Origin: Shouchella xiaoxiensis | Lineage (GTDB): Bacteria > Bacillota > Bacilli > Bacillales > Bacillaceae_D | Reading direction: 5' to 3' | Assembly (NCBI RefSeq): GCF_016907895.1 | Contig: NZ_JAFBCV010000016.1 | Coordinates: forward strand, 1-64,000 | DNA length: 64,000 nt | In this document: piece by piece, positions 8,032 through 16,799 of the stretch | Numbering within the stretch: position 1 is the stretch's first letter | How the letters are laid out: each line of letters starts with the position of its first letter | The notes under the pieces: generated by a model | What the model saw: only the letters and a program-made list of their open reading frames with translations | Database searches by the model: none | What the model was told of the DNA's origin: nothing | Program-made: the position numbers and the translations under genes

Positions 8032-9363
8032 TTGAAGCGAAGAATAATGTACATAAGCAGTCTGCTTACGATCGGGTTTATGGTGACTGCATGTCATAGC
8101 GCGACAGGAGAAACAACAATCTATGTTGCAACAGACGGGGACGATCATTATGAAGGAACGATTGATCGACCACTGAGAAGTTTAGAAGCTGCTGCGGAAA
8201 AAGCAACAGCAGGATCAACTATAGTCGTTCGCGAAGGCACCTATTTCGAACCACTCGTTGTGCAGCACAGTGGGACAAAACAACAGCCAGTTCGTTTTGA
8301 AGCGTACCAGGAAGAAGATGTTTATCTAAGTGGTGAACAATTTGAGGATACGTTAGAGGATCAAGCATTAATTGAAATTAATGGACATCATGATATCACG
8401 ATTGACGGGTTCACTATTGGGGATCTTACGACCGATCACATTGATAAGACCGTTATAGGGATACTTATTACTGGAGCGAGTCAGAATGTTTCATTGGTTC
8501 ATAACACGATTGAAAACGTGGCAACTACAGCAATTGAGGGAAATGCCCACGGTATCGCTGTTTATGGAAATCATCCAATAACAGATCTTCTAATTGAAAG
8601 CAATACCTTAACAAATCTGTCGTTAGGATTAAGTGAGGCCCTTGTTGTGAATGGAGATGTAAGCCGATTTACCATTCAAAATAACCACGTGTATGAAACG
8701 GACAACATCGGAATCGATGCAATTGGTTATGAAGGTGTTGCCTTAAATAAAGCAAATGACTATGCACGCGATGGAGTCATTCAAGGAAATCGAGTTCATC
8801 ATAATTCTAGCTACAACAATCCAAGCTACAACCAAGATTATAGTGCTGGTGGCATTTATATAGATGGAGGCAGCTCGATTATAATTCGAGACAATACGGT
8901 TTATCAAAATGATATTGGGATCGAAGCGACTTCAGAACATAAAGGAAAATTTGCTAGTGAAATAGAAATAATAGCAAATGAAGTCTATGACAATCACTAT
9001 ACAGGGATTGCGATTGGAGGATATGATTCGGAGCGAGGGGGCACGAGTCACACGCGAATTGCTGAGAATGTTTTGGCGAATAACGATACAATAGGGTTAG
9101 AAGGTGGCCAGCTTCTGATTCAGTATTACTCGTATTCAAATCGCTTCGAACAGAATCAGTTAACGGCTAGTCCCACGGGTCTGTTTATCAGTAGTGAATA
9201 CGAAGAGAATCACAATACGCTTTTTAGCAAGAATGTCTATGTAAACAACAATCAGCAAGAACCTCGATGGTTATGGAACAGTGAAGAGGTTGATTCCCTG
9301 CCCGCTTTTCAACGTCTTACTAGGAGTGATAATGGCTCTGTTTACTTACATGAACCTATATAG
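8032..9363 (+). CDS. Secreted right-handed beta-helix lipoprotein
   Basis: A 443-aa exported protein with a lipobox ending in VTAC (Cys about residue 21). The start IYVATDGDDHYEGTIDRPLRSLEAAAEKA is typical of DUF1565/pectate-lyase-like parallel beta-helix proteins, and many repeated N-x-I/V coils follow (ISIQNNHVY, IIRDNTVYQND, ARIAENVLANN-type). The start is TTG 8032, 11 nt after TAGGAGG; an ATG at 8024 is out of frame and stops at once. The fold is found in polysaccharide lyases and glycosidases, but I cannot identify catalytic residues. It is divergent from the two-component/ABC operon. Confidence 0.8.
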   Translation: MKRRIMYISSLLTIGFMVTACHSATGETTIYVATDGDDHYEGTIDRPLRSLEAAAEKATAGSTIVVREGTYFEPLVVQHSGTKQQPVRFEAYQEEDVYLSGEQFEDTLEDQALIEINGHHDITIDGFTIGDLTTDHIDKTVIGILITGASQNVSLVHNTIENVATTAIEGNAHGIAVYGNHPITDLLIESNTLTNLSLGLSEALVVNGDVSRFTIQNNHVYETDNIGIDAIGYEGVALNKANDYARDGVIQGNRVHHNSSYNNPSYNQDYSAGGIYIDGGSSIIIRDNTVYQNDIGIEATSEHKGKFASEIEIIANEVYDNHYTGIAIGGYDSERGGTSHTRIAENVLANNDTIGLEGGQLLIQYYSYSNRFEQNQLTASPTGLFISSEYEENHNTLFSKNVYVNNNQQEPRWLWNSEEVDSLPAFQRLTRSDNGSVYLHEPI

Positions 9364-9416
9364 AGTTAGAACGGTTCATTGTAAAGTTATAAGGAAAACG
9401 TATATAGTAAAGCCTA

Positions 9417-9450
9417 AAAAAGAGTAAACCAATTTACGGTCTACTCTTTT
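9417..9450. terminator. Bidirectional terminator
   Basis: Stem 9417-9430 with 9439-9450 (AAAAGAGTA paired with TACTCTTTT plus ACC/GGT) lies between the convergent lipoprotein and antiporter genes. Confidence 0.75.
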
Positions 9451-10723
9451 CTTTCTTTTTCGGATACCCAATTATAATGGCAACACTTCCGCAAATAGCG
9501 ATGAGCATTGGATAGAAGGAGTAAGGGACAATGCTGACGGGTGAAATACCTGCCACACCTGCGGCAATTAAGAGCTGAGCGCCGTAAGGAATTAGTCCTT
9601 GGACAGTGCATGAAAATAAATCTAGTACACTTGCCGATTTCCTAGGCTCAATCGCATACTGATTGGCAATGTTTTTGGCAAGTGGTCCAGCAATCATAAT
9701 GGCAATTGTGTTATTGGCAGTCGAGAGATTCGTAAGGCCAACTAGACCGGCAATCCCAAATTCTGCGCTTTTTCTCGATTTCACTCGTTTTGTGACGAGT
9801 TGAAGGAGAAATTCAATGCCTCCGTTTAACCGAATCAATTCCATCATTCCAGCGATGAGAATAGCGAGGAACGCCATTTCGTACATGCCTTCCATACCTT
9901 CACCGATGCTTTGCAAGAGTTGCAACAGTTGAAAGCTCCCATCTGCTAAGCCGATAATTCCTGCCAACACAATCCCGAGAGCCAGAACAATAAAGACGTT
10001 CATTCCGGCAATCGCAAAAACAATAACCAACAAATATGGCACGATTTTATACCAGCTGAAGCTCGTGTATTCAATTGGCGCGCTTTCGCCGGAAGTTAAT
10101 GTCCATAAGAGGATGCACGTGATAATTGTAGCTGGCAAGACAATCCAGAAATTTACTTTAAACTTGTCCTTCATTTGTGCACCTTGGGAACGAACTGCTG
10201 TAATGGTGGTGTCAGAAATGAACGAAAGGTTGTCGCCGAACATGGCTCCTCCAATAATGGCGGCGATGATTAACGCTGTAGGAATATCTGTGATCTCGCT
10301 AATGCCAACGCCGATTGGTGCTAATGCGACAATCGTCCCAACCGATGTTCCCATCGCTAATGAAATAAAACAAGCAATGACAAACAAACCAACAGCAAGT
10401 AAGTCTTGAGGAACGACTGCTAGCGCCAGCTGAACAGTGGAATCCACGGCACCCATGGCATTTGTTATGCCAGAAAAGGCGCCAGCTAATAAGAAGATCA
10501 GCACCATCAGCATGACATTTGGATGCCCGGCGCCTTTACTAAAATGATCAATTTTTTTTGAAAAAGATTCTTGTCGGTTCATTGCAAGCGCAAACGCACT
10601 AGCGATTACAATGGCGACAATAACCGGAAACGCATAAAAATCCCCGGTTACGATTCCTGCCCCGATAAATAAACTCAAGAAAATGAGAAAGGGGGTTAAT
10701 GCCCATGGATTCGGTTTCGTCAT
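9434..10723 (-). CDS. NhaC-family Na+/H+ antiporter
   Basis: A 429-aa polytopic membrane protein with roughly 10-12 hydrophobic segments. The conserved NhaC stretch AMFGDNLSFISDTTITA carries the membrane-embedded Asp residues, with SLAMGTSVGTIVALAP before it and LTNLSTANNTIAIMIAGPLA near the C-terminus. Family members exchange Na+ for protons, or sometimes dicarboxylates or amino acids, and are common in alkaliphiles. ATG 10723 is preferred because the GGGG tract is too close to the upstream GTG. The gene stands alone. The ion specificity is inferred from the family. Confidence 0.85.
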   Translation of the reverse strand: MTKPNPWALTPFLIFLSLFIGAGIVTGDFYAFPVIVAIVIASAFALAMNRQESFSKKIDHFSKGAGHPNVMLMVLIFLLAGAFSGITNAMGAVDSTVQLALAVVPQDLLAVGLFVIACFISLAMGTSVGTIVALAPIGVGISEITDIPTALIIAAIIGGAMFGDNLSFISDTTITAVRSQGAQMKDKFKVNFWIVLPATIITCILLWTLTSGESAPIEYTSFSWYKIVPYLLVIVFAIAGMNVFIVLALGIVLAGIIGLADGSFQLLQLLQSIGEGMEGMYEMAFLAILIAGMMELIRLNGGIEFLLQLVTKRVKSRKSAEFGIAGLVGLTNLSTANNTIAIMIAGPLAKNIANQYAIEPRKSASVLDLFSCTVQGLIPYGAQLLIAAGVAGISPVSIVPYSFYPMLIAICGSVAIIIGYPKKKEKSRP

Positions 10724-10765
10724 TAATGCGTGCACACCCCTAAATAGAATTTACTAACAGACTTG

Positions 10766-10783
10766 CTCAACGTGATCGTTGAG
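10766..10783. other. Hairpin in the antiporter leader
   Basis: CTCAACG (10766-10772) and CGTTGAG (10777-10783) form a 7-bp stem with a 4-nt loop, 43 bp upstream of the NhaC-type start. An A-rich tract follows on the plus strand, so on the minus-strand leader it is preceded by a T-run. Its role is unclear. Confidence 0.35.
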
Positions 10784-10987
10784 GCAGATTCTAACCTAAA
10801 AAAAAAGCCAAATTCTTTTGTCAGTTTGTAGCATGATGAAAAAATGGCTAAGTCATACACAAGAAGGTAGCATAACAAAAAAACGCTCGATTGAAAATCT
10901 TTTTTTAATGGAAGGGGAAAAAAAGAAGTGTTGTTCATCCATTTTTCTTTCCGCTCATGCAATCTCTTCCATCATCAACATACTGTT

Positions 10988-11104
10988 GTCAAACATCATG
11001 GAGTTTCAAAATCATATAGGTTTGGGGAGGTTTTTGTTAATCCTTTTGTTGCGATAACTGATGAATTAGACGAGTTTAAAGAAAACTTAAAGATTATTTT
11101 ATAA
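10988..11104 (+). pseudogene. C-terminal gene fragment, unidentified
   Basis: A 38-codon open frame with protein-like composition (…GEVFVNPFVAITDELDEFKE…) ends at TAA 11102. It has no in-frame start codon or ribosome binding site, so it is most likely the tail of a decayed gene. It converges on another small frame at 11099-11248. The acidic, DELDEFKEN-type ending is reminiscent of small immunity-type proteins, but I cannot name a family. Confidence 0.3.
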
Positions 11105-11248
11105 ATAGTAATGAAGATCCTCTTTTGAGAATTTAAAGTCAATGTTACCCTTAAATAAGGCGTCTAAATTAATGGTGTAGTTCTTGTTCAGATTCATGAT
11201 AATATTGATACTTTTGAAAAAATATTTCTGGAAATCCACATCTTTCAT
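11099..11248 (-). CDS. Possible small ORF or gene remnant
   Basis: A 49-codon frame on the minus strand, starting at ATG 11248, with balanced composition (NYTINLDALFKGNIDF, KFSKEDLHYYL). There is no clear ribosome binding site. It overlaps the end of the convergent fragment at 10988-11104. The 10.74-11.32 kb interval otherwise shows only AT-rich DNA and looks like a decayed locus. Confidence 0.3.
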   Translation of the reverse strand: MKDVDFQKYFFKSINIIMNLNKNYTINLDALFKGNIDFKFSKEDLHYYL

Positions 11249-11323
11249 ATGATTAAAAGGTTACTGATTTACTAGATCATGTGGAGAACTTTGATAACTG
11301 GAACTTCATAAGGAGGCTTCTTG

Positions 11324-11698
11324 ATGAAACAACCCTTCCGAATCCTGCTCTTAATTCTCTTTTCGCTCATTCCATTCGGATTCTTAGCGATGTACTGGGA
11401 CTTTGTTGGACGCACAATAATGGGTTACGGTATATGGATCATTGCTTCACTCGTCAGTGGCTTTTTGGCTAAACGATGGCTTTCGTGGAAATTGGTTTTT
11501 CTTGTTCCATTGCCGTCAATGCTCTTATCCTATGTGCTTTTATGGTTACCTGCTGATCCTTATTGGGATTCGTTTTTCAAACCGTTTACTGCCTCGTCGG
11601 CTTTAGGTTTCTTTTCTCTTTTGCAATTAATTCCGTTCAGTATCGGCGGTTATCTAGCATTCCGAATAAAAAAAGCTGATCGTCCAAACAATTCATAA
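11324..11698 (+). CDS. Small multi-pass membrane protein
   Basis: A 124-aa hydrophobic protein with four predicted membrane segments separated by short polar turns (RTIMGYG, AKRWLSWK, RIKKADRPNNS at the C-terminus). ATG 11324 follows AGGAGG (11311-11316) by 7 nt; the TTG just before it is a less likely start. I do not recognise the family, and the neighbours give no functional hint. Confidence 0.65.
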   Translation: MKQPFRILLLILFSLIPFGFLAMYWDFVGRTIMGYGIWIIASLVSGFLAKRWLSWKLVFLVPLPSMLLSYVLLWLPADPYWDSFFKPFTASSALGFFSLLQLIPFSIGGYLAFRIKKADRPNNS

Positions 11699-11799
11699 GT
11701 ATGCCGCCAACCAATCGCCGCATGCTTTTTTTATAGTTGTCATTCGCTTTTTTCTCCCGAATAAATATAAAGAAGCTTATTAGATGCAGGAGGAGACCT

Positions 11800-12987
11800 A
11801 TGGACAATCAAGCGAATGAAAACCGCCACATTCCCCAGCCGATTCGAAGCGACGGGGCCGGGGGTGTTGACCGAGGGCCACGTAATCTATGGCGCGATCT
11901 GCAAAACCCAAATATTCTCGTTCCGCCAAAGACCGATAGTGGCTTAATTCCGAACTTGCGCTTCTCGTTTTCAGATGCGCATATGCAGCTTAATCATGGA
12001 GGCTGGTCACGTGAGGTGACGGAGCGTGATTTACCAATTGCGACGACGCTTGCAGGGGTGAACATGAGCTTAACCGCTGGCGGGGTGCGGGAGCTGCATT
12101 GGCATAAACAGGCGGAGTGGTCGTATATGCTGTTGGGGAAGGCACGGATTACGGCGGTCGATCAGAACGGTCGGAATTTTATTGCCGATGTCGGTCCGGG
12201 GGATTTGTGGTATTTCCCACCGGGCATTCCTCATTCGATTCAAGGGCTCGAAGGCGGCTGTGAGTTTTTACTTGTGTTTGATGATGGCAAGTTCTCCGAC
12301 TTGAGCACATTGTCGCTTTCCGATTGGATGGCGCATACGCCTCCTGAGGTGCTGTCGGCTAATTTCGGTGTTCCGGAAGCGGCGATTGCAATGATTCCTT
12401 CTAAGCAGGTCTACATCTATCAAGATGAAGTGCCGGGACCGCTGGCAACGCAAGCAGTGGAGTCGCCTTATGGAGAGGTGCCTCAGACTTTCACGCATCG
12501 GCTGCTTAGGCAAGAACCAATCGTGACGCCGGGAGGTTCAGTAAGAATTGTCGATTCGCGCAACTTCCCAATATCGAAGACAATTGCGGCTGCTTTAGTG
12601 GAAGTGAAGCCGGGGGCGATGCGGGAACTGCATTGGCATCCAAATACGGATGAATGGCAGTACTATTTAGCAGGTGAGGCGCGGATGACGGTGTTCAGCG
12701 GGAACGGGGTTGCGCGTACATTTGATTACAGGGCTGGAGACGTTGGCTATGTACCATTTGCGACAGGACACTACATTCAAAATACGGGCAAGGATACGGT
12801 CTGGTTTTTGGAAATGTTTAAGAGTGATGTGTTTGAGGATGTCTCGCTCAATCAGTGGTTAGCATTGACGCCAAAGGAGCTGGTTGGGTCGAATGTGCAT
12901 GTGGGAAATGCGTTTCTTGATGTACTGCGAAAAGAGAAGTGGCCAGTGGTGAAGTATTCGGGTTATGGGTATGGCGAGGGGGAGTAA
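11800..12987 (+). CDS. oxdC: Oxalate decarboxylase-type bicupin (variant lid)
   Basis: A 395-aa bicupin close in length to B. subtilis OxdC (385 aa). Cupin 1 binds metal through H100, H102, E106 and H145; cupin 2 through H278, H280, E285 and H324. E338 corresponds to OxdC E333. The family splits oxalate to formate and CO2 using Mn and O2. The active-site lid, SENST in OxdC (catalytic E162), reads SDLST here at residues 166-170, so the general acid is Asp. Lid changes are known to shift OxdC toward oxalate oxidase, so the activity may differ. ATG 11800 follows GGAGGAG. The gene is monocistronic. Confidence 0.88.
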   Translation: MDNQANENRHIPQPIRSDGAGGVDRGPRNLWRDLQNPNILVPPKTDSGLIPNLRFSFSDAHMQLNHGGWSREVTERDLPIATTLAGVNMSLTAGGVRELHWHKQAEWSYMLLGKARITAVDQNGRNFIADVGPGDLWYFPPGIPHSIQGLEGGCEFLLVFDDGKFSDLSTLSLSDWMAHTPPEVLSANFGVPEAAIAMIPSKQVYIYQDEVPGPLATQAVESPYGEVPQTFTHRLLRQEPIVTPGGSVRIVDSRNFPISKTIAAALVEVKPGAMRELHWHPNTDEWQYYLAGEARMTVFSGNGVARTFDYRAGDVGYVPFATGHYIQNTGKDTVWFLEMFKSDVFEDVSLNQWLALTPKELVGSNVHVGNAFLDVLRKEKWPVVKYSGYGYGEGE

Positions 12988-13072
12988 GCTATTTAATGTA
13001 AAGAAACTGGAACAAAATTAGATAGTCAGACTGAAACGACGACCATTCCAGAAAATAGAAACGTTCGTCGTT

Positions 13073-13196
13073 AGCGGAGGGAGAATCCGAAGACTGGGGG
13101 ACCAGCACGTGTCTGAAGACTCTGGAGTGGCGGTTTTCCACGAGGGAGGCTGAGGCCGTGCCCACGGAAAGCGAAGAATTCTCCTGTAGCGGTGTT
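13073..13196 (+). repeat. Dispersed intergenic repeat, copy 1
   Basis: The core contains GAAGACTCTGG, GGTTTTCCACG, GGCTGAGGCCG, CGGAAAGCGA and TTCTCCTGTAGCGG. The same ordered blocks recur at 47436-47562 and, inverted, at 51741-51838. The rest of the 12988-13381 gap holds no gene that I can support. Confidence 0.7.
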
Positions 13197-13381
13197 CTGA
13201 GCATCGTTTCGATTAGTCGTCATTTCAAATAGTACTTTTAGTTATGTCTCAGACCCTTTCTCATTTACTTAAACCTTAACATCCATCTAGTCGCACTCTT
13301 CTAAATCTAGCCAATTAATCATTAAAAATATATACTCATTTAGAGAGGGTTATTTTTAAATTGAACAGGGAGCTGATAGTT

Positions 13382-14365
13382 GTGCAATACAGACAGCTTG
13401 GTCAAACCGAATTGAAGATTAGTGAATTAAGTTACGGTACATGGGCAATTGGTGGCTCGTGGGGGAAGACGAATGATGAAGAGTCCTTACGAGCACTCGA
13501 CGTTGCAATCGACCAAGGCGTGAATTTCTTTGATACAGCAGATGTCTACGGTGATGGGCATAGCGAGGAGCTGCTTGCTCAAGCAATAAAAGGCAAGGAA
13601 GACCAGATTTATATTGCGAGTAAGTTTTGTAGAGCGGGGGATATTTTTTCAAAAGATACCTACTCGAAAGAACAAGTGAAGACTTATGTTGAGAATAGCC
13701 TTAAGCGCTTACAAAGAGAACGACTTGATTTGTATCAAATTCATTGTCCGCCGATTGAAATTCTAAAGGACGGTCAGGTCTTTAAAGTATTAGATGAGTT
13801 GCAGGCTGAAGGAAAGATTCGTCATTATGGCGTTAGTGTTGAATCGGTGAAAGAAGGGCTTCTTTGTCTTGAACAGCCTAATGTAGCCGCACTTCAAGTG
13901 ATCTTTAACCTTCTTAGACAGAAACCTCTTGAAACATTACTGCCAGAAGCGAAGAAAAAAGGCGTCGGTATTATTGCCAGAGTTCCATTAGCAAGTGGAC
14001 TGCTCACAGGGAAATTTACGAAGGAGCATACATTTGAAGCGGGGGATCATCGTCATTTTAATAAGGATGGAGAAGCCTTTAATGTGGGAGAAACCTTTGG
14101 TGGCTTAGAATTTAAAACGGGAGTTGATTTGGTCGAAGAGATCGCATGGATAAGTGAAGGTCGTGAGTCACTTTCAAATGCTGCCTTACGCTGGATTCTT
14201 GATCAAGATGAGGTGACAACGGTCATTCCGGGCTTTAAAACAGTCGATCAAGTAAAACGAAATCTTGAAGCATTAAATGTTCCTGCTTTCTCAGAGGCTG
14301 AGCTAAATAAGGTAAATGAATTTTATCAGAATAGAGTGCATGAGCATATTCGAGGGTCTTATTGA
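13382..14365 (+). CDS. Aldo/keto reductase
   Basis: A 327-aa TIM-barrel oxidoreductase using NADP(H). The catalytic tetrad is visible: Asp in FFDTADVYGDG, Tyr in the same segment, Lys in YIASKF and His in YQIHCP. The start YRQLGQTELKISELSYGTWAIGG is typical of YdbC/Tas-type AKRs. GTG 13382 lies 9 nt after AGGGAG (13367-13372); a TTG start 21 nt upstream has no site. The substrate is unknown. Confidence 0.88.
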   Translation: MQYRQLGQTELKISELSYGTWAIGGSWGKTNDEESLRALDVAIDQGVNFFDTADVYGDGHSEELLAQAIKGKEDQIYIASKFCRAGDIFSKDTYSKEQVKTYVENSLKRLQRERLDLYQIHCPPIEILKDGQVFKVLDELQAEGKIRHYGVSVESVKEGLLCLEQPNVAALQVIFNLLRQKPLETLLPEAKKKGVGIIARVPLASGLLTGKFTKEHTFEAGDHRHFNKDGEAFNVGETFGGLEFKTGVDLVEEIAWISEGRESLSNAALRWILDQDEVTTVIPGFKTVDQVKRNLEALNVPAFSEAELNKVNEFYQNRVHEHIRGSY

Positions 14366-14487
14366 TTTTAAGTTCACTGGATAGCGCTGATGCCAGTGGC
14401 GTGTTGAGACAAGCTGGATGAAACCCACCTTGTCACAGAAGAGAAAATCAGCCCATCAAAGCTGCGCGCACACTTCATACTAAAAAA

Positions 14488-14532
14488 GGGCTGTCCCGTT
14501 AAGGTCAAAACGATGACCTAATAGGACAGCCC
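14488..14532 (-). terminator. Terminator of the OpuC-like operon
   Basis: An outer stem (14488-14496 with 14524-14532, 9 bp) encloses an inner AGGTCA/TGACCT stem. On the minus strand a run of six T follows, 8 bp past the last importer gene. Confidence 0.88.
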
Positions 14533-14539
14533 ATTAATT

Positions 14540-15193
14540 TTAACTTGACGATCGATTGGCCGGATTTAACCGTCTTTCGATTTTGCCTAAAATCAAGTCG
14601 GCGGCGATTGCCATTAGCGCGGTTGGAATCGCTCCAGCTAAGATGATCGCTGCCCCGTCGGTTGCGTTCGTACCGCGGATAATAATGGCGCCAAGGCCAC
14701 CGGCTCCGACAAACGTACCAACAGCGACAACGCCGATACTGATTACGAGGGCAGTGCGAATGCCTGCCATAATAACGCTGATCGCAAGGGGAAACTCGAC
14801 TTTCGTCAGAAGCTGGTATTTTGTCATTCCTGAAGCAAAGGCTGCTTCAATCACACTCTTGTCAACGCCTCTTATTCCGACATACGTGTTTTGAATAATT
14901 GGCAGTAAGGAGTAAAAGAAAACGGTCGTAATGACGGTCGTTGTTCCAAGCCCCATAATGACCATCGTGATTGCCATAAAGCCTAAGACGGGTATGGTCT
15001 GGATGATACTTCCTAAGGAGAGGACCCAGCCGCTTATTCGCCCGTACTTGGCAATAAGAATTCCAATTGGAATCGAGAGGATTGCCGCAAATAAGACGCC
15101 GTAAGCAGCCATTAGAAAGTGACGGTAAAACTCTTCCCAGATGTACCAGCCGTTCTGCGAAACATACGTAACTAGCTGTTCCCAAATGCTCAT
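14540..15193 (-). CDS. Quaternary-amine ABC importer permease (OpuCD-like)
   Basis: A 217-aa permease with about five to six membrane segments and the binding-protein-dependent EAA-type loop (EAAFASGMTKYQLLTKVEFPLA). It is the last of four importer genes in the order ATPase, permease, binding protein, permease, the layout of B. subtilis OpuB/OpuC. Its start overlaps the binding-protein stop by 4 bp. The divergent catabolic genes point to carnitine, and possibly glycine betaine, as the imported solute. Confidence 0.85.
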   Translation of the reverse strand: MSIWEQLVTYVSQNGWYIWEEFYRHFLMAAYGVLFAAILSIPIGILIAKYGRISGWVLSLGSIIQTIPVLGFMAITMVIMGLGTTTVITTVFFYSLLPIIQNTYVGIRGVDKSVIEAAFASGMTKYQLLTKVEFPLAISVIMAGIRTALVISIGVVAVGTFVGAGGLGAIIIRGTNATDGAAIILAGAIPTALMAIAADLILGKIERRLNPANRSSS

Positions 15194-16119
15194 CCGTTTT
15201 CCTCCTCGTCCTCTAGATTATCAATGAAGTATTGATTTTCTTCTAAGAATTCTTCTGCAATGGTTGCGGGACTAATTAATTCCATGTCCGCTTGGTAATT
15301 CATTTCCTGCATGCCTTCTGTTGTAATTACATCTGCCAGTCGTTTCAAAATGTCGGCGATTTCTGGGTGTTCGTCAATCACTTCATTCCGAATAACAGGC
15401 GAGGCGTCGTATGGTGGGAAGAAATCATCTTCCAATACGACTAAATCATACGCGGCAATACGGCCGTCGGATGAGTAGGCGAGGACGGCATCCATGTTAC
15501 CGGAGGCAGCAGCGTCATAGACGAGCCCAACTGACATCGGATAGACATTGCCAAAGGCAAAATGGGTTTCTGTAAATGCTTGATAGCCATCACCGGCACG
15601 ATTGACCCATGAATTATCAACGCCGAAATTCATATCGGATGCAAATGGTCTTAGATCTTCGACATGGGTAATGCCTTCTTGGTCGGCAAATTCTTTCGTA
15701 ATTGAAATCGTATAACTGTTTTCAAACCCGTAAGAGTCACCCCATGTTTGGTTAAACTGCTCGGTAAATTCACGCTGGACGATTTCCATTGCTTCTTCTG
15801 GGTCAGTGATGTCCGGTCGATCCAATAACCCCGCAATATCTGTACCGGTGTATCGCGTTGCCGTAATGTCTACTTCTTCTTGCATCATCGCTTGATGCTG
15901 GACGATCGAAGAGCCTAAGTTCGTAATTAATTCCGTTTCTAAATCGGTGTAGTGCTCGATCATTTGTCCGACGATATGGCCCCATATTTCTGATTCGACC
16001 GTATTTATTGTTCCAATGCGAATCGTGCTTTCAGCTGGACCGCTTAATCCGGGAAGGGCACAGCCTGAAAAAACAAACGATGTGGCAAGAATAAGGGAGA
16101 TGCTTCTTTTTTTCATTGT
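15190..16119 (-). CDS. Quaternary-amine binding lipoprotein (OpuCC-like)
   Basis: A 309-aa extracellular solute-binding protein, with the signal peptide ending in a lipobox (VFSGC, Cys19). The mature part has the OpuAC/ProX-type layout, with aromatic-rich ligand stretches (DNSWVNRAGDGYQAF, TWGDSYGFENSYT) suited to binding trimethylammonium head groups by cation-pi contacts. The ATG giving MKKRSIS was chosen, 11 bp after the upstream permease; an in-frame upstream start would overlap it. The specificity for carnitine is inferred from the adjacent degradation genes. Confidence 0.85.
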   Translation of the reverse strand, partial: TMKKRSISLILATSFVFSGCALPGLSGPAESTIRIGTINTVESEIWGHIVGQMIEHYTDLETELITNLGSSIVQHQAMMQEEVDITATRYTGTDIAGLLDRPDITDPEEAMEIVQREFTEQFNQTWGDSYGFENSYTISITKEFADQEGITHVEDLRPFASDMNFGVDNSWVNRAGDGYQAFTETHFAFGNVYPMSVGLVYDAAASGNMDAVLAYSSDGRIAAYDLVVLEDDFFPPYDASPVIRNEVIDEHPEIADILKRLADVITTEGMQEMNYQADMELISPATIAEEFLEENQYFIDNLEDEEENG

Positions 16120-16130
16120 GTGTACTCCTC

Positions 16131-16784
16131 TCAAGCCGCTTCTTTTTCTTGATACGCTTTAGGCGTTAATTTCTTTTCTAAAGCGGATAAGCCCCAGCTT
16201 GCGAGAAGGGCAAGAATGGTTGCTGGAATGGTTCCTAATATAATCAGTTCAGGTTGGTATAAATTTAAGCCATCAAAGATTAAATCCCCTAAACCACCGC
16301 CACCGATAAAGGCTGCAAGCGTCGCCCAACCGATGAGGTAAACCGTAGCAAAGCGAATTCCTGACATAATAACGGGAAGCGCAATGGGCAGTTCGATTTT
16401 TAAGATGAGTTCGGTGTTGCTCATCCCCATCCCTTTACCAGCTTCGACAAGCTTGGAATCAACTTCGTTTACTCCTGTATACGTATTTCTGAGAATCGGT
16501 AAGACGGAATAAATAAAGAGCGCAACAATGGCGGGTGCTGTGCCGACGCCAAGAAAGGGCATTAGAAACGCTAAGATTGCTAAGCTCGGAACGGTTTGTA
16601 AGATCCCGACAAACGAGATGATCCGGTCGGCGATTTTAGGAACTCTCGTTAAGTAAATGCCTGCTGGGACGGCAACGATTACGCCGAGTAGGATTGCTAC
16701 GGCGGAAATATACATATGCTCGCCTGTCTTCTCTAACAAGTCCCAGCCATAAGAAGACAGCGTATTGGTTATCGCTTCAATCAT
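16131..16784 (-). CDS. Quaternary-amine ABC importer permease (OpuCB-like)
   Basis: A 217-aa permease with about five to six membrane segments and the EAA-type loop (EAGKGMGMSNTELILKIELPIA). It is similar in size and topology to the second permease at 14540, with which it should form the heterodimeric channel. It is the second gene of the operon, 15 bp after the ATPase. Confidence 0.85.
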   Translation of the reverse strand: MIEAITNTLSSYGWDLLEKTGEHMYISAVAILLGVIVAVPAGIYLTRVPKIADRIISFVGILQTVPSLAILAFLMPFLGVGTAPAIVALFIYSVLPILRNTYTGVNEVDSKLVEAGKGMGMSNTELILKIELPIALPVIMSGIRFATVYLIGWATLAAFIGGGGLGDLIFDGLNLYQPELIILGTIPATILALLASWGLSALEKKLTPKAYQEKEAA

Positions 16785-16799
16785 TTACAATCTGCCTCC

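Noticed and set aside
10723-10962. 79-aa minus-strand ORF
   Set aside because: Low-complexity composition, no ribosome binding site, and it covers the antiporter leader hairpin.
10818-11057. 79-aa plus-strand ORF
   Set aside because: Poor composition and no site; the neighbouring frame at 10988-11104 looks more protein-like.
11699-11735. Terminator after the small membrane protein at 11324
   Set aside because: The GC-rich segment before a T-run does not form a convincing stem when paired base by base.
14366-14487. Possible small gene or RNA between the aldo/keto reductase and the importer operon
   Set aside because: No open frame with a start site and no clear conserved structure beyond the importer terminator.
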